Positions 25,612 to 34,112 of a stretch of DNA of 45,942 nt are shown one piece after another. A program made the translations under genes and the position numbers. The notes beneath the pieces are model-generated. The model saw nothing but the letters and a program-made list of their open reading frames with translations. It was not told the DNA's origin and made no database searches. The stretch's first letter is position 1, and each line of letters opens with the position of its first letter. Source of the stretch: Acidimicrobiales bacterium (GTDB lineage: Bacteria; Actinomycetota; Acidimicrobiia; Acidimicrobiales; RAAP-2); NCBI GenBank assembly GCA_015478655.1, contig JADMIJ010000028.1:1-45942 (forward strand), given 5' to 3'.

Positions 25612-26033
25612 CCGGCGAAAGTACGTACGTAGACTCGTTGAGAGTACCTACGCAGCCTGGCTTTTAACCGTGGTATTGTGTATCGTCCAGCGCCTTGCGC
25701 AGTACCGACCGGTGGGTGTCTCGAGAGCCTGCAAGTCCGTACACGAGGGCAATTCGAGACCCTGCGATTAGCAATTAGGTACAGACATTTACCCGAGCAG
25801 AGAGTAGTAAATTCGACGCGGGCTGCACACACTCCATCGAATCGTTGGTGATTGATGAGCGCTGCACGCTCTGCAGTGAGTTGGCGACCCACGTGGTTAG
25901 TGAGAATATTAGTCATCGCGCTTTGTCGATGACGAGCTACCTCTGGTGTACTTCTGCTGGGTTGTAGGAAACCTGCGGAGGATTCGCCGGGGGTCGTCGG
26001 CGATCAGGCGAACGGCTAGCCGGATCCGGTAAC

Positions 26034-26183
26034 TGAACCGCCCCGGTTCAGTGGAGGCTCGGTACAGCGGGCCACGGGTAGACCCTCGACCCCGCCTTGT
26101 CGGCGCAGCTGGTGCCACACCTTGCGCGCTACTGATCCACTCTCCCGTGAGATTAGAGCCTCCGTGCAACCCGGGGCGGTTCA
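26034..26183. mobile_element. 150-bp MITE-like element with IS3-type terminal inverted repeats
   Basis: The left end 26034-26060 and right end 26156-26183 are inverted repeats: the outer 13 bases (TGAACCGCCCCGG) match perfectly, TT and then GGAGGCTC match again further in, with one gap and four mismatches between. The element begins with TG and ends with CA, as IS3-family elements do, and the end sequence resembles actinobacterial IS3 members as I remember them. There is no transposase in the 150 bp, so it would be a miniature or internally deleted copy. No target-site duplication is evident (flanks AAC and AGG). Confidence 0.6.
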
Positions 26184-26480
26184 AGGTGAACACCCTGATG
26201 ATCCAAGAGCCTCTTAGTGGCGGCCGAGACCCAGCTTCGGAGCTGGTCAGATGCACTCCGAGCTGTCGGGGACCCCGCTGCCCGGGACGCACCGTCGTCA
26301 CGCCTTATTCGCGGGCAGTGCCCGGTACATGCTGGTCAAGCTTGGTTCCTGCCCCTCGCCCTAACCTGTGGGGATGATCAGGTTCGGGCGTACGTCCTCA
26401 ATTGTCCGCAGGCAGGACGTCTCCTACGAGTGGGTGGCGGGTAATTCAGCAACCGGGGTTGACGCCCGCTCGCGAGAGGC

Positions 26481-28121
26481 TCATGGTCGGGTCGTCCACG
26501 TGTCTAGGTCGGTGAGCTCGGCCAGTCGGTGCTTCTGCACTTTGCCACTGGCGGTGACCGGGATGTCTGCCACCACATGCCATTCCACCGGCAGTTTCTG
26601 CCGAGCCAGTCCCTGCGCCTCCAGGTGTGCCAGCACCGTCTCCGGGGTCAGGTCATCGGCGGCTCCGGGCTCGGCGACCAGCCAGGCGCCGACTGCCTCG
26701 CCGAAGCGCTCGTCCGGGACGGCGGTCACGGCCACCCGGCTAATGCCCGGGTGTGAAGCGATCGCCTGCTCGATGTCCAGGGTGGAGAACTTCTCTCCGC
26801 CCCGGTTCACGATGTCCTTGGTGCGCCCGGCGATGCGTACCCAGCCGTGGTCGTCGACCTGGCCGATGTCACCGGAGGCGAACCAGCCCTCGGCGTCCAG
26901 TTGCGCGGCGGTGAGCGCGGGATCGGTGTAGCCGGTGAGCATCTGCGGGCCGCGGATGCGTAGGTCGCCGACGGTCCCGGGTGGCACCGGGCGGCCGTCG
27001 TCGTCCACGGCTTGGATCTCCATGCCGGGCAGCAATCGGCCGTCCCAGGCGCGGCGGCGTTCCAGTGGTTCGTCGGGCGAGGAAATGGCACACACCCCGG
27101 CGGTCTCGGTCATCCCGTAGGCGCGCACCACACTGATCCCCACCGCCGCCGCCCGGTCCACCACCTCCGGGGCCAGCGCCGCTCCGGCGGCGGCGTAGGT
27201 CGGCAGCCGGTGGCCGGCCCCGGCGCCGCGCTCGTAGCGGGCCACCAGGTCGGTCACGAACACCGTCGCGCCCATCATCAGTGAGACCCGTTCGGCGGCG
27301 ATCAGTTCGACCGCTTCGTCGGGCCGCCAGGCCGGCATGATCACCGAGCGGCCACCCAGGAAGACCGGGAACACCACCGCCGCGACGAACCCACCCAGGT
27401 GCGACAGCGGCGTAGCGGCCAGGGTCACGGTGTGTTCGCCGGCGCCGAGGGCGTCCCGGAAGTTGACCAGGTGGGCGATCACCGCCCGGCTGGACAACAG
27501 CGCACCCTTGGGGGCCGAGGTCGTGCCCGAGGTATAGAGCAGCAGCACCGGCTCCTGCGGGGCCGGCGGGTCGGGCAGCGCGGCGACTTCGGGGCCGGCG
27601 TGGGTATCCGGGCCGGGCACGGCCGACCAGCCGTCCCGATCCCCGTCGACCAGGTACCGGGCGGTGGGGCGCTGATCCAGCTCGGCGAGCAGGTCGTCCA
27701 ACTCGGCGGCCGGCTCACGCTCGCCCAGCCGGGTGGTCGAGCAGACAACGGCGGGGCCGCAATCGGCCAGGATCTGGCGCATCTCATGGGCCCGGTAGAT
27801 GGGCACGACCGGCACGTTCACCGCGCCGACCCGGAACGCCGCCACCTGCATGACCAGCGCCTCCAGCCGGTTGGGTAGCTGGACCAGCACCCGGTCGCCC
27901 GGTCGCACGCCGCGGCGCATCAAGTCGATGGCGACCGCACGGGTCCGGCGCTCGAACTCCCCGTAGGTCACCCGTCGGCCCTCGAAGCAGAACAGCTCCC
28001 GTTCTGGGTGCCGAGCGGCGGCCTGCGGGACCAGCTCGGCCAGCGTCATATCGGTCCAGAGACCGGCCGCGCGGTAGCCGGCCTCGCGGTAGGCGGTGGT
28101 CGGATCAGGTCGATCTCCCAC
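26481..28121 (-). CDS. AMP-dependent acyl-CoA ligase
   Basis: 546 residues from GTG 28121, with GGAGGG 8 bases upstream. Motifs: YTSGTTSAPKGALLS (A3), YGMTETAGV (A5), SGDIGQVDDHGWVRIAGRTKD (A7/A8), NRGGEKFSTLDIE, and a standard A10 lysine, Lys527 in TASGKVQKH. The overall style (cyclohexanecarboxylate or FadD-like) suits a medium or alicyclic acid. It is transcribed away from the FMO operon, sharing the palindrome-rich region at 28,178-28,327, and may be co-regulated by the EthR-like repressor. No other gene shares its transcript. Confidence 0.92.
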   Translation of the reverse strand: MGDRPDPTTAYREAGYRAAGLWTDMTLAELVPQAAARHPERELFCFEGRRVTYGEFERRTRAVAIDLMRRGVRPGDRVLVQLPNRLEALVMQVAAFRVGAVNVPVVPIYRAHEMRQILADCGPAVVCSTTRLGEREPAAELDDLLAELDQRPTARYLVDGDRDGWSAVPGPDTHAGPEVAALPDPPAPQEPVLLLYTSGTTSAPKGALLSSRAVIAHLVNFRDALGAGEHTVTLAATPLSHLGGFVAAVVFPVFLGGRSVIMPAWRPDEAVELIAAERVSLMMGATVFVTDLVARYERGAGAGHRLPTYAAAGAALAPEVVDRAAAVGISVVRAYGMTETAGVCAISSPDEPLERRRAWDGRLLPGMEIQAVDDDGRPVPPGTVGDLRIRGPQMLTGYTDPALTAAQLDAEGWFASGDIGQVDDHGWVRIAGRTKDIVNRGGEKFSTLDIEQAIASHPGISRVAVTAVPDERFGEAVGAWLVAEPGAADDLTPETVLAHLEAQGLARQKLPVEWHVVADIPVTASGKVQKHRLAELTDLDTWTTRP

Positions 28122-28177
28122 GAGCTCATCCCTCCAAGGTGTTGCCGGTGCCGGAGCGGCATCACGCTAACAAGAGT

Positions 28178-28270
28178 TTCTGACACCTATCAATAAATAC
28201 CAACACTCGTCAGCCACTTCTGTTGATCATCCTCGACTGACAGATGTTGATAGTTCTTGACAGCTGTCAG
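28178..28270. promoter_or_regulatory. Candidate EthR-like operator cluster in divergent promoter
   Basis: The 206-base gap between the CoA ligase and FMO genes contains a perfect 12-bp palindrome TGACAGCTGTCA (28258-28269), a CTGACAG at 28237-28243, and two TGTTGAT copies 24 bases apart (28221-28227, 28245-28251). It is AT-richer than its surroundings. Multiple TTGACA/TGTCAG-type half sites in one stretch suit cooperative binding by a TetR protein such as the EthR-like product of 29,704. Symmetry is seen; the binding protein is inferred. Confidence 0.5.
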
Positions 28271-28327
28271 TTGGTTTGTTTGACTACCGCTCATCACACA
28301 GGTTCGACCAGGGAGAAGGAGTCCGGA

Positions 28328-29704
28328 ATGCGCACTGCCTACCCCAAGACGGCTGTCATCGGCGCCGGGATCAGCGGCTTGACCTCGGGAAAGATGCTCG
28401 GCGACCACGGCGTGCCTTACGAGTGCTTCGAGACCTCGGACCGGATCGGTGGTAACTGGGCCTTCGGGAACCCGAACGGGCACTCGAGCGCCTATCGGTC
28501 GTTGCACATCGACACCTCGAAGGACCGGCTGTCGTTCAAGGACTTCCCGATCCCGCGCGACTTCCCGGACTTCCCCCACCACACCCAGATCAAGCAGTAC
28601 CTGGAGAGCTACGCCGAGGCGTTCTCGCTCAAGGAGCACATCCACTTCGAGAACGGTGTGGAGAAGGCCACGCGGCTACCCGGCGGAGGCTGGGAGCTCC
28701 TCACCCAGGATGGCCAGACGCGGCACTTCGACGCGTTGGTGGTCGCCAACGGCCACCACTGGGATCCGCGCTACCCGAACTTCCCCGGCGAATTCACCGG
28801 GGAGACCATCCACTCCCACCACTACATCGACCCGACCACCCCGCTGGACCTGCACGGCAAGCGCATCGTGGTGGTCGGTATCGGCAACAGCGCGGCCGAC
28901 GTCGTCAGCGAGTTGTCCCAGAAGACGCACGAGAACACGGTCTTCCTGTCCACCCGCTCCGGGGCATGGATCATCCCCAAGTACATCTTCGGGGTTCCGG
29001 CCGATGCGTTGATCATGAAATTGTCGGTCGTCCCCATGAAGTGGCAGCGTCGGATTCTGCGCAAGTTTCCGATCTGGCTGTCCGGACGGCCCGAGAAGTA
29101 CGGCCTGCCGCGGCCGAACCACAACTTCCTCGAGGCCCACCCGACGCAGTCCTCCGAGCTGTTGTTGCGGCTGGGCTCCGGCGACCTGACGGCCAAGCCG
29201 GACATCTCCAGGCTCGACGGTCGCACGGTGCACTTCGCCGACGGTACGGCGGAGGAGGTGGACGTGATCATCTATGCCACCGGGTACAACATCAGCTTCC
29301 CGTTCTTCGACCCGGAGTTCCTGAGCGCCCCGGACAACAAGCTGCCGCTGTACAAGCGGATGTTCTCCCCCGACATCGACGACCTGGTGTTCGTCGGCTT
29401 CGCCCAGTCACTGCCCACACTTTTCCCGTTCGTGGAGTGCCAGGCCCGGACCTTGGCCGCCTATCTCGCCGGCACGTACCGCCCGCCGTCACCGGTGGAG
29501 ATGCGCCGGATCATCCGCGAAGACGAGAAGCGGTTCACCGGCCACTTCGCCGACCGCCCCCGCCACACCCAGCAGCTCGACTACTACGTCTACGAACGCG
29601 AGATGCGCAACAAGGAGGTGCCCGCCGGGCGGCACCGCGCCGAGCTGTCCGGACCCGTCGAGCTGGCCGGGCGGGGTACCGCCGCACGCAACGCGGTGTC
29701 CTGA
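28328..29704 (+). CDS. FMO/Baeyer-Villiger-type flavin monooxygenase
   Basis: 458 residues from ATG 28328, behind AGGGAGAAGGAG. FAD motif GAGISG (12-17), FETSDRIGGNW, FMO-identifying motif FTGETIHSHHY (FxGxxxHxxxY), NADPH motif GIGNSA, and ATGYN near the C terminus. Flavin-containing monooxygenases of this type oxygenate ketones (Baeyer-Villiger) or heteroatoms. Immediately followed by an EthR-like repressor (4-base overlap), recalling the mycobacterial EthA/EthR pair, although there the genes are divergent. A hydrolase and a crotonase follow, so ketone to ester, then hydrolysis, is a plausible route. Confidence 0.92.
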   Translation: MRTAYPKTAVIGAGISGLTSGKMLGDHGVPYECFETSDRIGGNWAFGNPNGHSSAYRSLHIDTSKDRLSFKDFPIPRDFPDFPHHTQIKQYLESYAEAFSLKEHIHFENGVEKATRLPGGGWELLTQDGQTRHFDALVVANGHHWDPRYPNFPGEFTGETIHSHHYIDPTTPLDLHGKRIVVVGIGNSAADVVSELSQKTHENTVFLSTRSGAWIIPKYIFGVPADALIMKLSVVPMKWQRRILRKFPIWLSGRPEKYGLPRPNHNFLEAHPTQSSELLLRLGSGDLTAKPDISRLDGRTVHFADGTAEEVDVIIYATGYNISFPFFDPEFLSAPDNKLPLYKRMFSPDIDDLVFVGFAQSLPTLFPFVECQARTLAAYLAGTYRPPSPVEMRRIIREDEKRFTGHFADRPRHTQQLDYYVYEREMRNKEVPAGRHRAELSGPVELAGRGTAARNAVS

Positions 29705-30354
29705 TGAGTGAACCCATCCGGCTGCCGCGGCTTCCGGATCGTAGGCGCCGCCCGGTCGGTGAGGAGCGGCGCGAAGCAATCCTTGCCGCCATCGAGGACC
29801 TGCTGCAGGAGCGGTCCCTGGCCGACATCAGCGTAGGAGACATCGCATCAGCCGCGGGTGTCGGCCGCTCCGGCTTCTACTTCTACTTCGCCAACAAGGG
29901 CGCGGCGGTCACCGCGATGCTCGGTGACATGCTGGCCGAGATGCTCGCTGGCGCGACGGCGTTCATGCACGGCGGGGAGCTCAGCAGCCACTCGGTGCGC
30001 ATAGCGATACACGCGACGTGGGAGGCATGGCGACAGCACCAGGGCCTCATCCTGGCCATGCTCGACGCCCGTGGATCGGACGCCTCGGTGCGCGAGCTCT
30101 GGGACGGCTGGATCGAGCGCTTCGTGATCGAGGTCGGCGACGCCGTGCTCCGCAGACGGCGGGCGCGCCAGGCTGACGACGGCCTCGACGAGCGGGAACT
30201 GCTGCACGTCCTGATGGCGGCAAACGAGCGCACCTTCGAGCGACTCAGCCGTACCGGCGCCGACCATGCACACGCCGACCGGGCCGTGGAAGCCCTGGTC
30301 GCGCTGTGGTCACAGGCCATCAACGGCCGTTACGAGCCGAGGACCGACTCATGA
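29704..30354 (+). CDS. TetR-family regulator, EthR-like
   Basis: 216 residues, ATG 29704 overlapping the FMO stop. N-terminal HTH (about 40-62: LADISVGDIASAAGVGRSGFY) followed by FYFANKGA; the C-terminal half has LRRRRARQADDG and a MAANERTFERLSRTG segment that lines up with the NERT region of EthR. EthR represses a flavin monooxygenase gene and releases DNA on binding a hydrophobic ligand. By analogy this protein would repress its own operon, and possibly the divergent CoA ligase, through the palindromes at 28,178-28,270, until an intermediate appears. Confidence 0.9.
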   Translation: MSEPIRLPRLPDRRRRPVGEERREAILAAIEDLLQERSLADISVGDIASAAGVGRSGFYFYFANKGAAVTAMLGDMLAEMLAGATAFMHGGELSSHSVRIAIHATWEAWRQHQGLILAMLDARGSDASVRELWDGWIERFVIEVGDAVLRRRRARQADDGLDERELLHVLMAANERTFERLSRTGADHAHADRAVEALVALWSQAINGRYEPRTDS

Positions 30355-31295
30355 CCCGCACCGACATCGCCATCTCGGCCGGCGAAGTGGCGGCCTGGCA
30401 CTACCGGGCCACCTCCGCGACGCTGACAACTGAGGCCGGCCGGCCGTGCGTCGTCATGGCGCACGGCTTCGGCGCGACCCGTGACTGCGGATTGGAGTCA
30501 TTCGCCGAGCCGCTCGTCGAGGCCGGCCTGGACTGCCTGGTGTTCGACTACCGGGGATTCGGAGCCAGCAACACCGACCGCCGCCAGGTGGTCGACCTAC
30601 CGGGCCAGCTCGCCGACTACCGGGCGGCCATAGCGGCGGCCCGTGAACTCGAGGGCGTCGATCCGGCGCGGATCGCCGTATGGGGCGTCTCCCTAGCCGG
30701 AGGTCACGTATTCGCGCTCGCCGCCCAGGACCAGCAGCTTGCGGCCGCCATCGCCCTGACTCCCGCCACCGACGGGTTAGCGGCGATGAAGGACGTCCTG
30801 CGCCGGCCCGGAGGGCCCGCAGCCGCGATCCGAGCCGCGCTCGCCGGGGTCCGCGACCTCTACGCCACCCTCCGTCGCCGCCCTCCGGTGCTGGTCCCCC
30901 TCGCCGGACCTCCCGGATCGCCCGCGATCCTCAATGCCCCGGGCGCGTTGCAGAGCTACGAAGGGATCGCCGGCCCAAGCTGGCGCAACGAGGTGGCGGC
31001 CGGTGTAGTGCTGCGCATCGCCGCATATCGCCCGGGCCGGCGCTCCACAAAAATCACCTGCCCGCTACTCGTCCAGATCGCCGACCACGATCAGAGCGCG
31101 CCACCGCGCACGGCCACGGCGGCCGCCGGACGAGCGGCGCGAGCTGAGGTCCGCCACTACCCCTGCGACCACTTCGACGTCTACCCAGGACAACCCCGCC
31201 ACGAACAGGTCGCAGCGCACCAAGTCGCGTTCCTCACCCGCCACCTGACCCCGATCACGCACCGCACAGACGCAGCGAAACTGACGAAGGACTGA
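30351..31295 (+). CDS. Alpha/beta hydrolase
   Basis: 314 residues, ATG 30351 overlapping the TetR stop. Catalytic elements: oxyanion HGFG (38-41), nucleophile Ser114 in GVSLAGG, an acid in ADHDQSAP and the His in CDHFDVY. Similar to the DLH/YcjY-type soluble hydrolases that cleave esters or C-C bonds. The mid region (residues 155-200) carries a cap rich in Arg and Pro. In this operon it could cleave the ester or lactone made by the FMO. Three bases separate it from the crotonase gene. Confidence 0.88.
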   Translation: MTRTDIAISAGEVAAWHYRATSATLTTEAGRPCVVMAHGFGATRDCGLESFAEPLVEAGLDCLVFDYRGFGASNTDRRQVVDLPGQLADYRAAIAAARELEGVDPARIAVWGVSLAGGHVFALAAQDQQLAAAIALTPATDGLAAMKDVLRRPGGPAAAIRAALAGVRDLYATLRRRPPVLVPLAGPPGSPAILNAPGALQSYEGIAGPSWRNEVAAGVVLRIAAYRPGRRSTKITCPLLVQIADHDQSAPPRTATAAAGRAARAEVRHYPCDHFDVYPGQPRHEQVAAHQVAFLTRHLTPITHRTDAAKLTKD

Positions 31296-31297
31296 TC

Positions 31298-32089
31298 ATG
31301 ACAGCTACTAAATATCTGCGGACCTCGGTCGAGAACGGCGTCGGGATCATGCAGCTGGACCACCCCGAAAAGCGGAACGCCCTCGGCTGGGAGTTGCACA
31401 ACGAGATCATCGCCGCGTTCGAGGCCTGGGCCTACGACGACGAGGTGGCCGCCGTCCTCATGATCGGCAATGAGGACTACTTCTGCGCGGGATGGGCGCT
31501 CGACGTCCTCCAAGGAACCAGCGGCGACGACCGGTCGAACTTCACAGACCTGGCATACCGCCTGATGGTCACCATCTACGACTTCCGCAAGCCGACGATC
31601 GCAGCAGTCGCCGGAGTCGCCCCCGGATACGGCATGGACCTGGCGAACATGTGCGATATCACGATCGCGTCCGAGAACGCCGCATTCGGATCCACCCAGG
31701 TGAAGTACGCCATGAACGGCTTCTACCACGGCATCCTGCGCAAGACGAATACCCAGCGTGCACGCCGGATGTTCTTCACCGGCGATCCCATCGACGCCCA
31801 AGAGGCACTGCGTTGCGGCCTCGTCGACGAGGTCGTACCCGTCGGACAGCTGCGCGAGTCCGCACTGCGCCTGGCTCATGAGATCGCGGAGCACGGATCC
31901 GAACTGACAACGATCCTCAAAGAGGTCGCTCTCCGGGCCTCCCACATGGACCACGTCTCGGCGACCGCTTACGAGCTCCGCGTGACCCACGACCTCCTGC
32001 AGCGAGGCCTCTTCACCCGGCGGATCGCCGAGGGCCTCCAGCGGCTCAAGTCCGGCGACTCGAAGGCCACAGAAAGGCTGAATCGCTAA
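31298..32089 (+). CDS. Crotonase-family protein with altered active site
   Basis: 263 residues, ATG 31298 after GAAGGA. Crotonase fold: HPEKRNALG, first oxyanion segment FCAGWALDVL, second GVAPGYGMDLANMCDITIAS, and TGDPIDAQEALRCGLVDEVV. The two glutamates of canonical enoyl-CoA hydratase are not conserved: the first position (CELA in hydratases) is MDLA, and the second (PE) is TQ in FGSTQVKYAMN. It may therefore be a hydrolase, isomerase, lyase or retro-Claisen enzyme rather than a hydratase. Last intact gene of the FMO operon. Confidence 0.88.
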   Translation: MTATKYLRTSVENGVGIMQLDHPEKRNALGWELHNEIIAAFEAWAYDDEVAAVLMIGNEDYFCAGWALDVLQGTSGDDRSNFTDLAYRLMVTIYDFRKPTIAAVAGVAPGYGMDLANMCDITIASENAAFGSTQVKYAMNGFYHGILRKTNTQRARRMFFTGDPIDAQEALRCGLVDEVVPVGQLRESALRLAHEIAEHGSELTTILKEVALRASHMDHVSATAYELRVTHDLLQRGLFTRRIAEGLQRLKSGDSKATERLNR

Positions 32090-32096
32090 GGGTGCT

Positions 32097-32282
32097 GTGG
32101 GTGGCGCGGTCCACATCGACCACCTACGGCCGTCCCGCACCGGCAACGACCTGGTCGCCACAGCTCAGGTGAAGGAGCGGCTACCGCACGAGGACGCCTT
32201 CGAGATCCGCGTGGCCCGAGCCGCCCCGGAGGAGACGGTCGCCCTGGCCAGCAGGCGGGCGAACCGGCGCCCTCTGGACTGA
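32097..32282 (+). pseudogene. Remnant of a hotdog-fold (4HBT/PaaI-like) thioesterase
   Basis: A 61-codon frame opening with GTG 32097, seven bases after the crotonase stop. Its sequence (VHIDHLRPSRTGNDLVATA, then a strand ending LASRRANRR) matches the second half of 4HBT thioesterases, where the conserved text is roughly IDFLRPxRxGDxLxATA. The first half, with the catalytic Asp/Glu and central helix, is missing, so it cannot be a working enzyme. It probably once ended the operon, releasing a product acid from CoA. The deletion abuts the crotonase gene, not the integrase. Confidence 0.5.
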
Positions 32283-32644
32283 GGTCCGGGCGATTGCGAA
32301 GGCCTCGCCGCGCGTCCGTTCAGACTAACCCGCCGATCAGCGCCATCGCCATCCTCTCGGCAGCCGCGCGGGTAGCCGGTGTGTCGAGTCGGCCGTCGGG
32401 CCTACGACCGGGGATGAGTATCGCGGGTTCGCCATCCATGACGATCGCGCAGCCATCAGGGATCGTTGTCGAGAGCAGATCGAGGGCAGCCTTCCACGCC
32501 TGCCGAGGATCCGGCGCGGTGCCCTCGCGCAGAGCCGGCCGAATCGAGTGCGGTGATCATCCAGGTAAACATGGTCGTCCTTTGCATGGCCGGCGATAGG
32601 TGCTCCCGATGCTGGCGAGCGCCGGCCCCCGCGAACAAGTACAC
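32283..32644. other. Junction between catabolic block and integrated element
   Basis: 362 bases with no supported gene. A minus-strand frame ending near 32,330 (reading AWKAALDLLSTTIPDG and MAMALIGGLV) stays open for about 78 codons but has no start and is unrecognised; it may be a chromosomal gene fragment. The left attachment site of the element should lie here, next to the integrase stop at 32,645. I find no tRNA and no visible core repeat. The matching right end is outside the window. Confidence 0.5.
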
Positions 32645-33877
32645 CTAGACGCCGGGTGCTACCGCTGGCCACTCACGGCCCATCAATTCGAGCCCGGGCC
32701 CGCTGGTCGTGGCCGGGGCTGTGGTGGTGAGGGCCGCGGTGGCGGTGTCCCAGCGTTGTTGTAGGCAGGTCAGGAGGTGGGTGTCGACTTCGGCGGCGAC
32801 GTGGCTGTAGATGTCTTCGATCTTGTCGGGCATGGTGTGGCCCAGTCGGCGGGCTTGGGCGACTTGGGGGACGTGGTCGGCGATCATCCAGGTTTTGTGG
32901 CTGTGGCGTAGTCCGTGGAAGGTCAGTCCGGGTGCGACCGGGTCGAGGCGCTGTGGTGCGCGGGGGCGGGTGTGGGTGCCGTCGGCGGCGGGGCGCATGA
33001 CCCGGCGGGCGAAGTTGGAGCGGCGGGGGTGTTCGCCGTGTTCGGTGCAGAACACGTGGGGGTGGGTGTGGCTGTCGAGGTGGCGGGTCAGCAGCTCGAC
33101 GAGGAACCGGGGCAGGGTGATCGTGCGGGCGGACTCGGCGGTCTTGGGCGGGCCCAGGAACAGCCGGCCGTCGACCTCGTGCAGTGATCCGGTGTCGGGG
33201 TCGATGACCATGCGAGGTCGGTCGACTGTGAGGTGCAGGTTGTGGCGTCGCAGCCCGAGTAGCTCGCCCCAGCGGGCCCCGGTCCAGGCGCCGGTCACGA
33301 TCAGCAGCCCGGCCCATCCCCCGGCGAGTTCGACCGCGCCGAGCGCGATCTGCAGGACTTGTTCGGGGGTGGCCCAGAGCCGTTCGCGGCGCACTCGGTG
33401 AACGCGTCGCCCCCGTCGTTGCGGCCTGATCGGGTTCGCGGCGATGAGCCGCTCCGCGGCGGCATCGGCGAGCATCATCGACAGCAGCTTGACCACCGAG
33501 GCCACGGTGGAGTCGGCATAGCCCGCGGTGCGCAACTTGCGGGCCCAGATGTGCACGTCGGTGCCGCTGACATCGCCCAGGGCGCGGCGCCCCCAGCGGG
33601 GGGCGATGTGGCAGCGGTACAGGCAGCGGTACTGCGAGTCGGTGGCCGGGCCGACGTCGAGCGCCTCGAACCAGGTGCTCGCCCACTGGCCGACGGCGAG
33701 TTTCCCGGCGGCGGGGTCGATGAAGGTGCCTCGGCGGCGGTCAGTATCGATCTCGGCTGCTTTGGCTCTCGCCTCGGTTTCGGAGCTGAACCCGCAGATC
33801 GAGCCGTGCACACCGGTGTCGGTCCAGTACCGGACCCGCCAGCTGTCCGGACCGGTCGGTTCCACGAACGCCATCAC
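32645..33877 (-). CDS. Tyrosine recombinase (site-specific integrase)
   Basis: 410 residues. N-terminal arm-binding AP2-like region (1-55), SAM-like core-binding region (about 60-150) and catalytic domain with the full tetrad: Arg202 (TGARWGELLGL), His321-x2-Arg324 (HGLRHSHKT), His347 (LGHTMPDK) and nucleophile Tyr357 (DIYSHV). It would integrate and excise the element by recombining attP with a chromosomal site. Its stop faces the presumed left junction. An excisionase-like gene lies 235 bases upstream on the same strand, the usual xis-int order. Confidence 0.95.
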   Translation of the reverse strand: MMAFVEPTGPDSWRVRYWTDTGVHGSICGFSSETEARAKAAEIDTDRRRGTFIDPAAGKLAVGQWASTWFEALDVGPATDSQYRCLYRCHIAPRWGRRALGDVSGTDVHIWARKLRTAGYADSTVASVVKLLSMMLADAAAERLIAANPIRPQRRGRRVHRVRRERLWATPEQVLQIALGAVELAGGWAGLLIVTGAWTGARWGELLGLRRHNLHLTVDRPRMVIDPDTGSLHEVDGRLFLGPPKTAESARTITLPRFLVELLTRHLDSHTHPHVFCTEHGEHPRRSNFARRVMRPAADGTHTRPRAPQRLDPVAPGLTFHGLRHSHKTWMIADHVPQVAQARRLGHTMPDKIEDIYSHVAAEVDTHLLTCLQQRWDTATAALTTTAPATTSGPGLELMGREWPAVAPGV

Positions 33878-34112
33878 CGCACTCCTGCTCTCAACACATG
33901 TCGGGGCCGTGCCGGGGTTGCCAGCGACCCGGCATGCCCCGGCGGGGACAGGCCCCGCCCCGGTCGGGGTGGGGCTGCCGCGGATCTAGGCCTACCTCGT
34001 GGGTGAAGGGCAAGCCCACCATCGCTGACCAGCGCGCACCCGGATCCCGATCACCGGCTGATCCGTGCCGATGCACAGGCGCGGGCGGTCCGATTCCTGG
34101 TTCGCTCTCACC
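33878..34112 (-). promoter_or_regulatory. xis-int spacer with strong GC hairpin
   Basis: 235 bases without a gene. A hairpin with 10-base arms and one mismatch (33953-33962 with 33965-33974, CCCCGCCCCG facing CGGGGTGGGG) lies about 75 bases upstream of the integrase start. It has no T tract, so it could act as an attenuator, weak terminator or recombinase-related structure. Confidence 0.35.

Larger units (their letters stand above)
25433..26480. other. Gene-free spacer, lower GC, with a mobile-element relic
   Basis: About 1,050 bases without a convincing gene. The short open frames (for example 25,587-25,916 on the minus strand) lack ribosome sites and actinobacterial codon bias. The part at 25,560-26,000 is visibly poorer in GC than its neighbours. 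It holds a pair of inverted repeats near the SDR promoter, a 15-base dyad at 25,597, a 7-bp stem-loop (25,912-25,933) and a 150-bp element with IS3-like ends (26,034-26,183). The rest, 26,184-26,480, shows nothing I can name. Confidence 0.6.

Noticed and set aside
25587..25916. 109-codon minus-strand open frame in the low-GC spacer
   Set aside because: No ribosome site, no recognised family and no third-position GC bias.
25433..26480. tRNA or other RNA gene in the spacer, or as an integration target near 32,283-32,644
   Set aside because: I found no TpsiC-arm consensus or cloverleaf-like pairing in either region; a covariance-model scan would be decisive.
32456..32644. Short open frames on both strands next to the integrase
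   Set aside because: No start context or family match; they overlap the unexplained junction.
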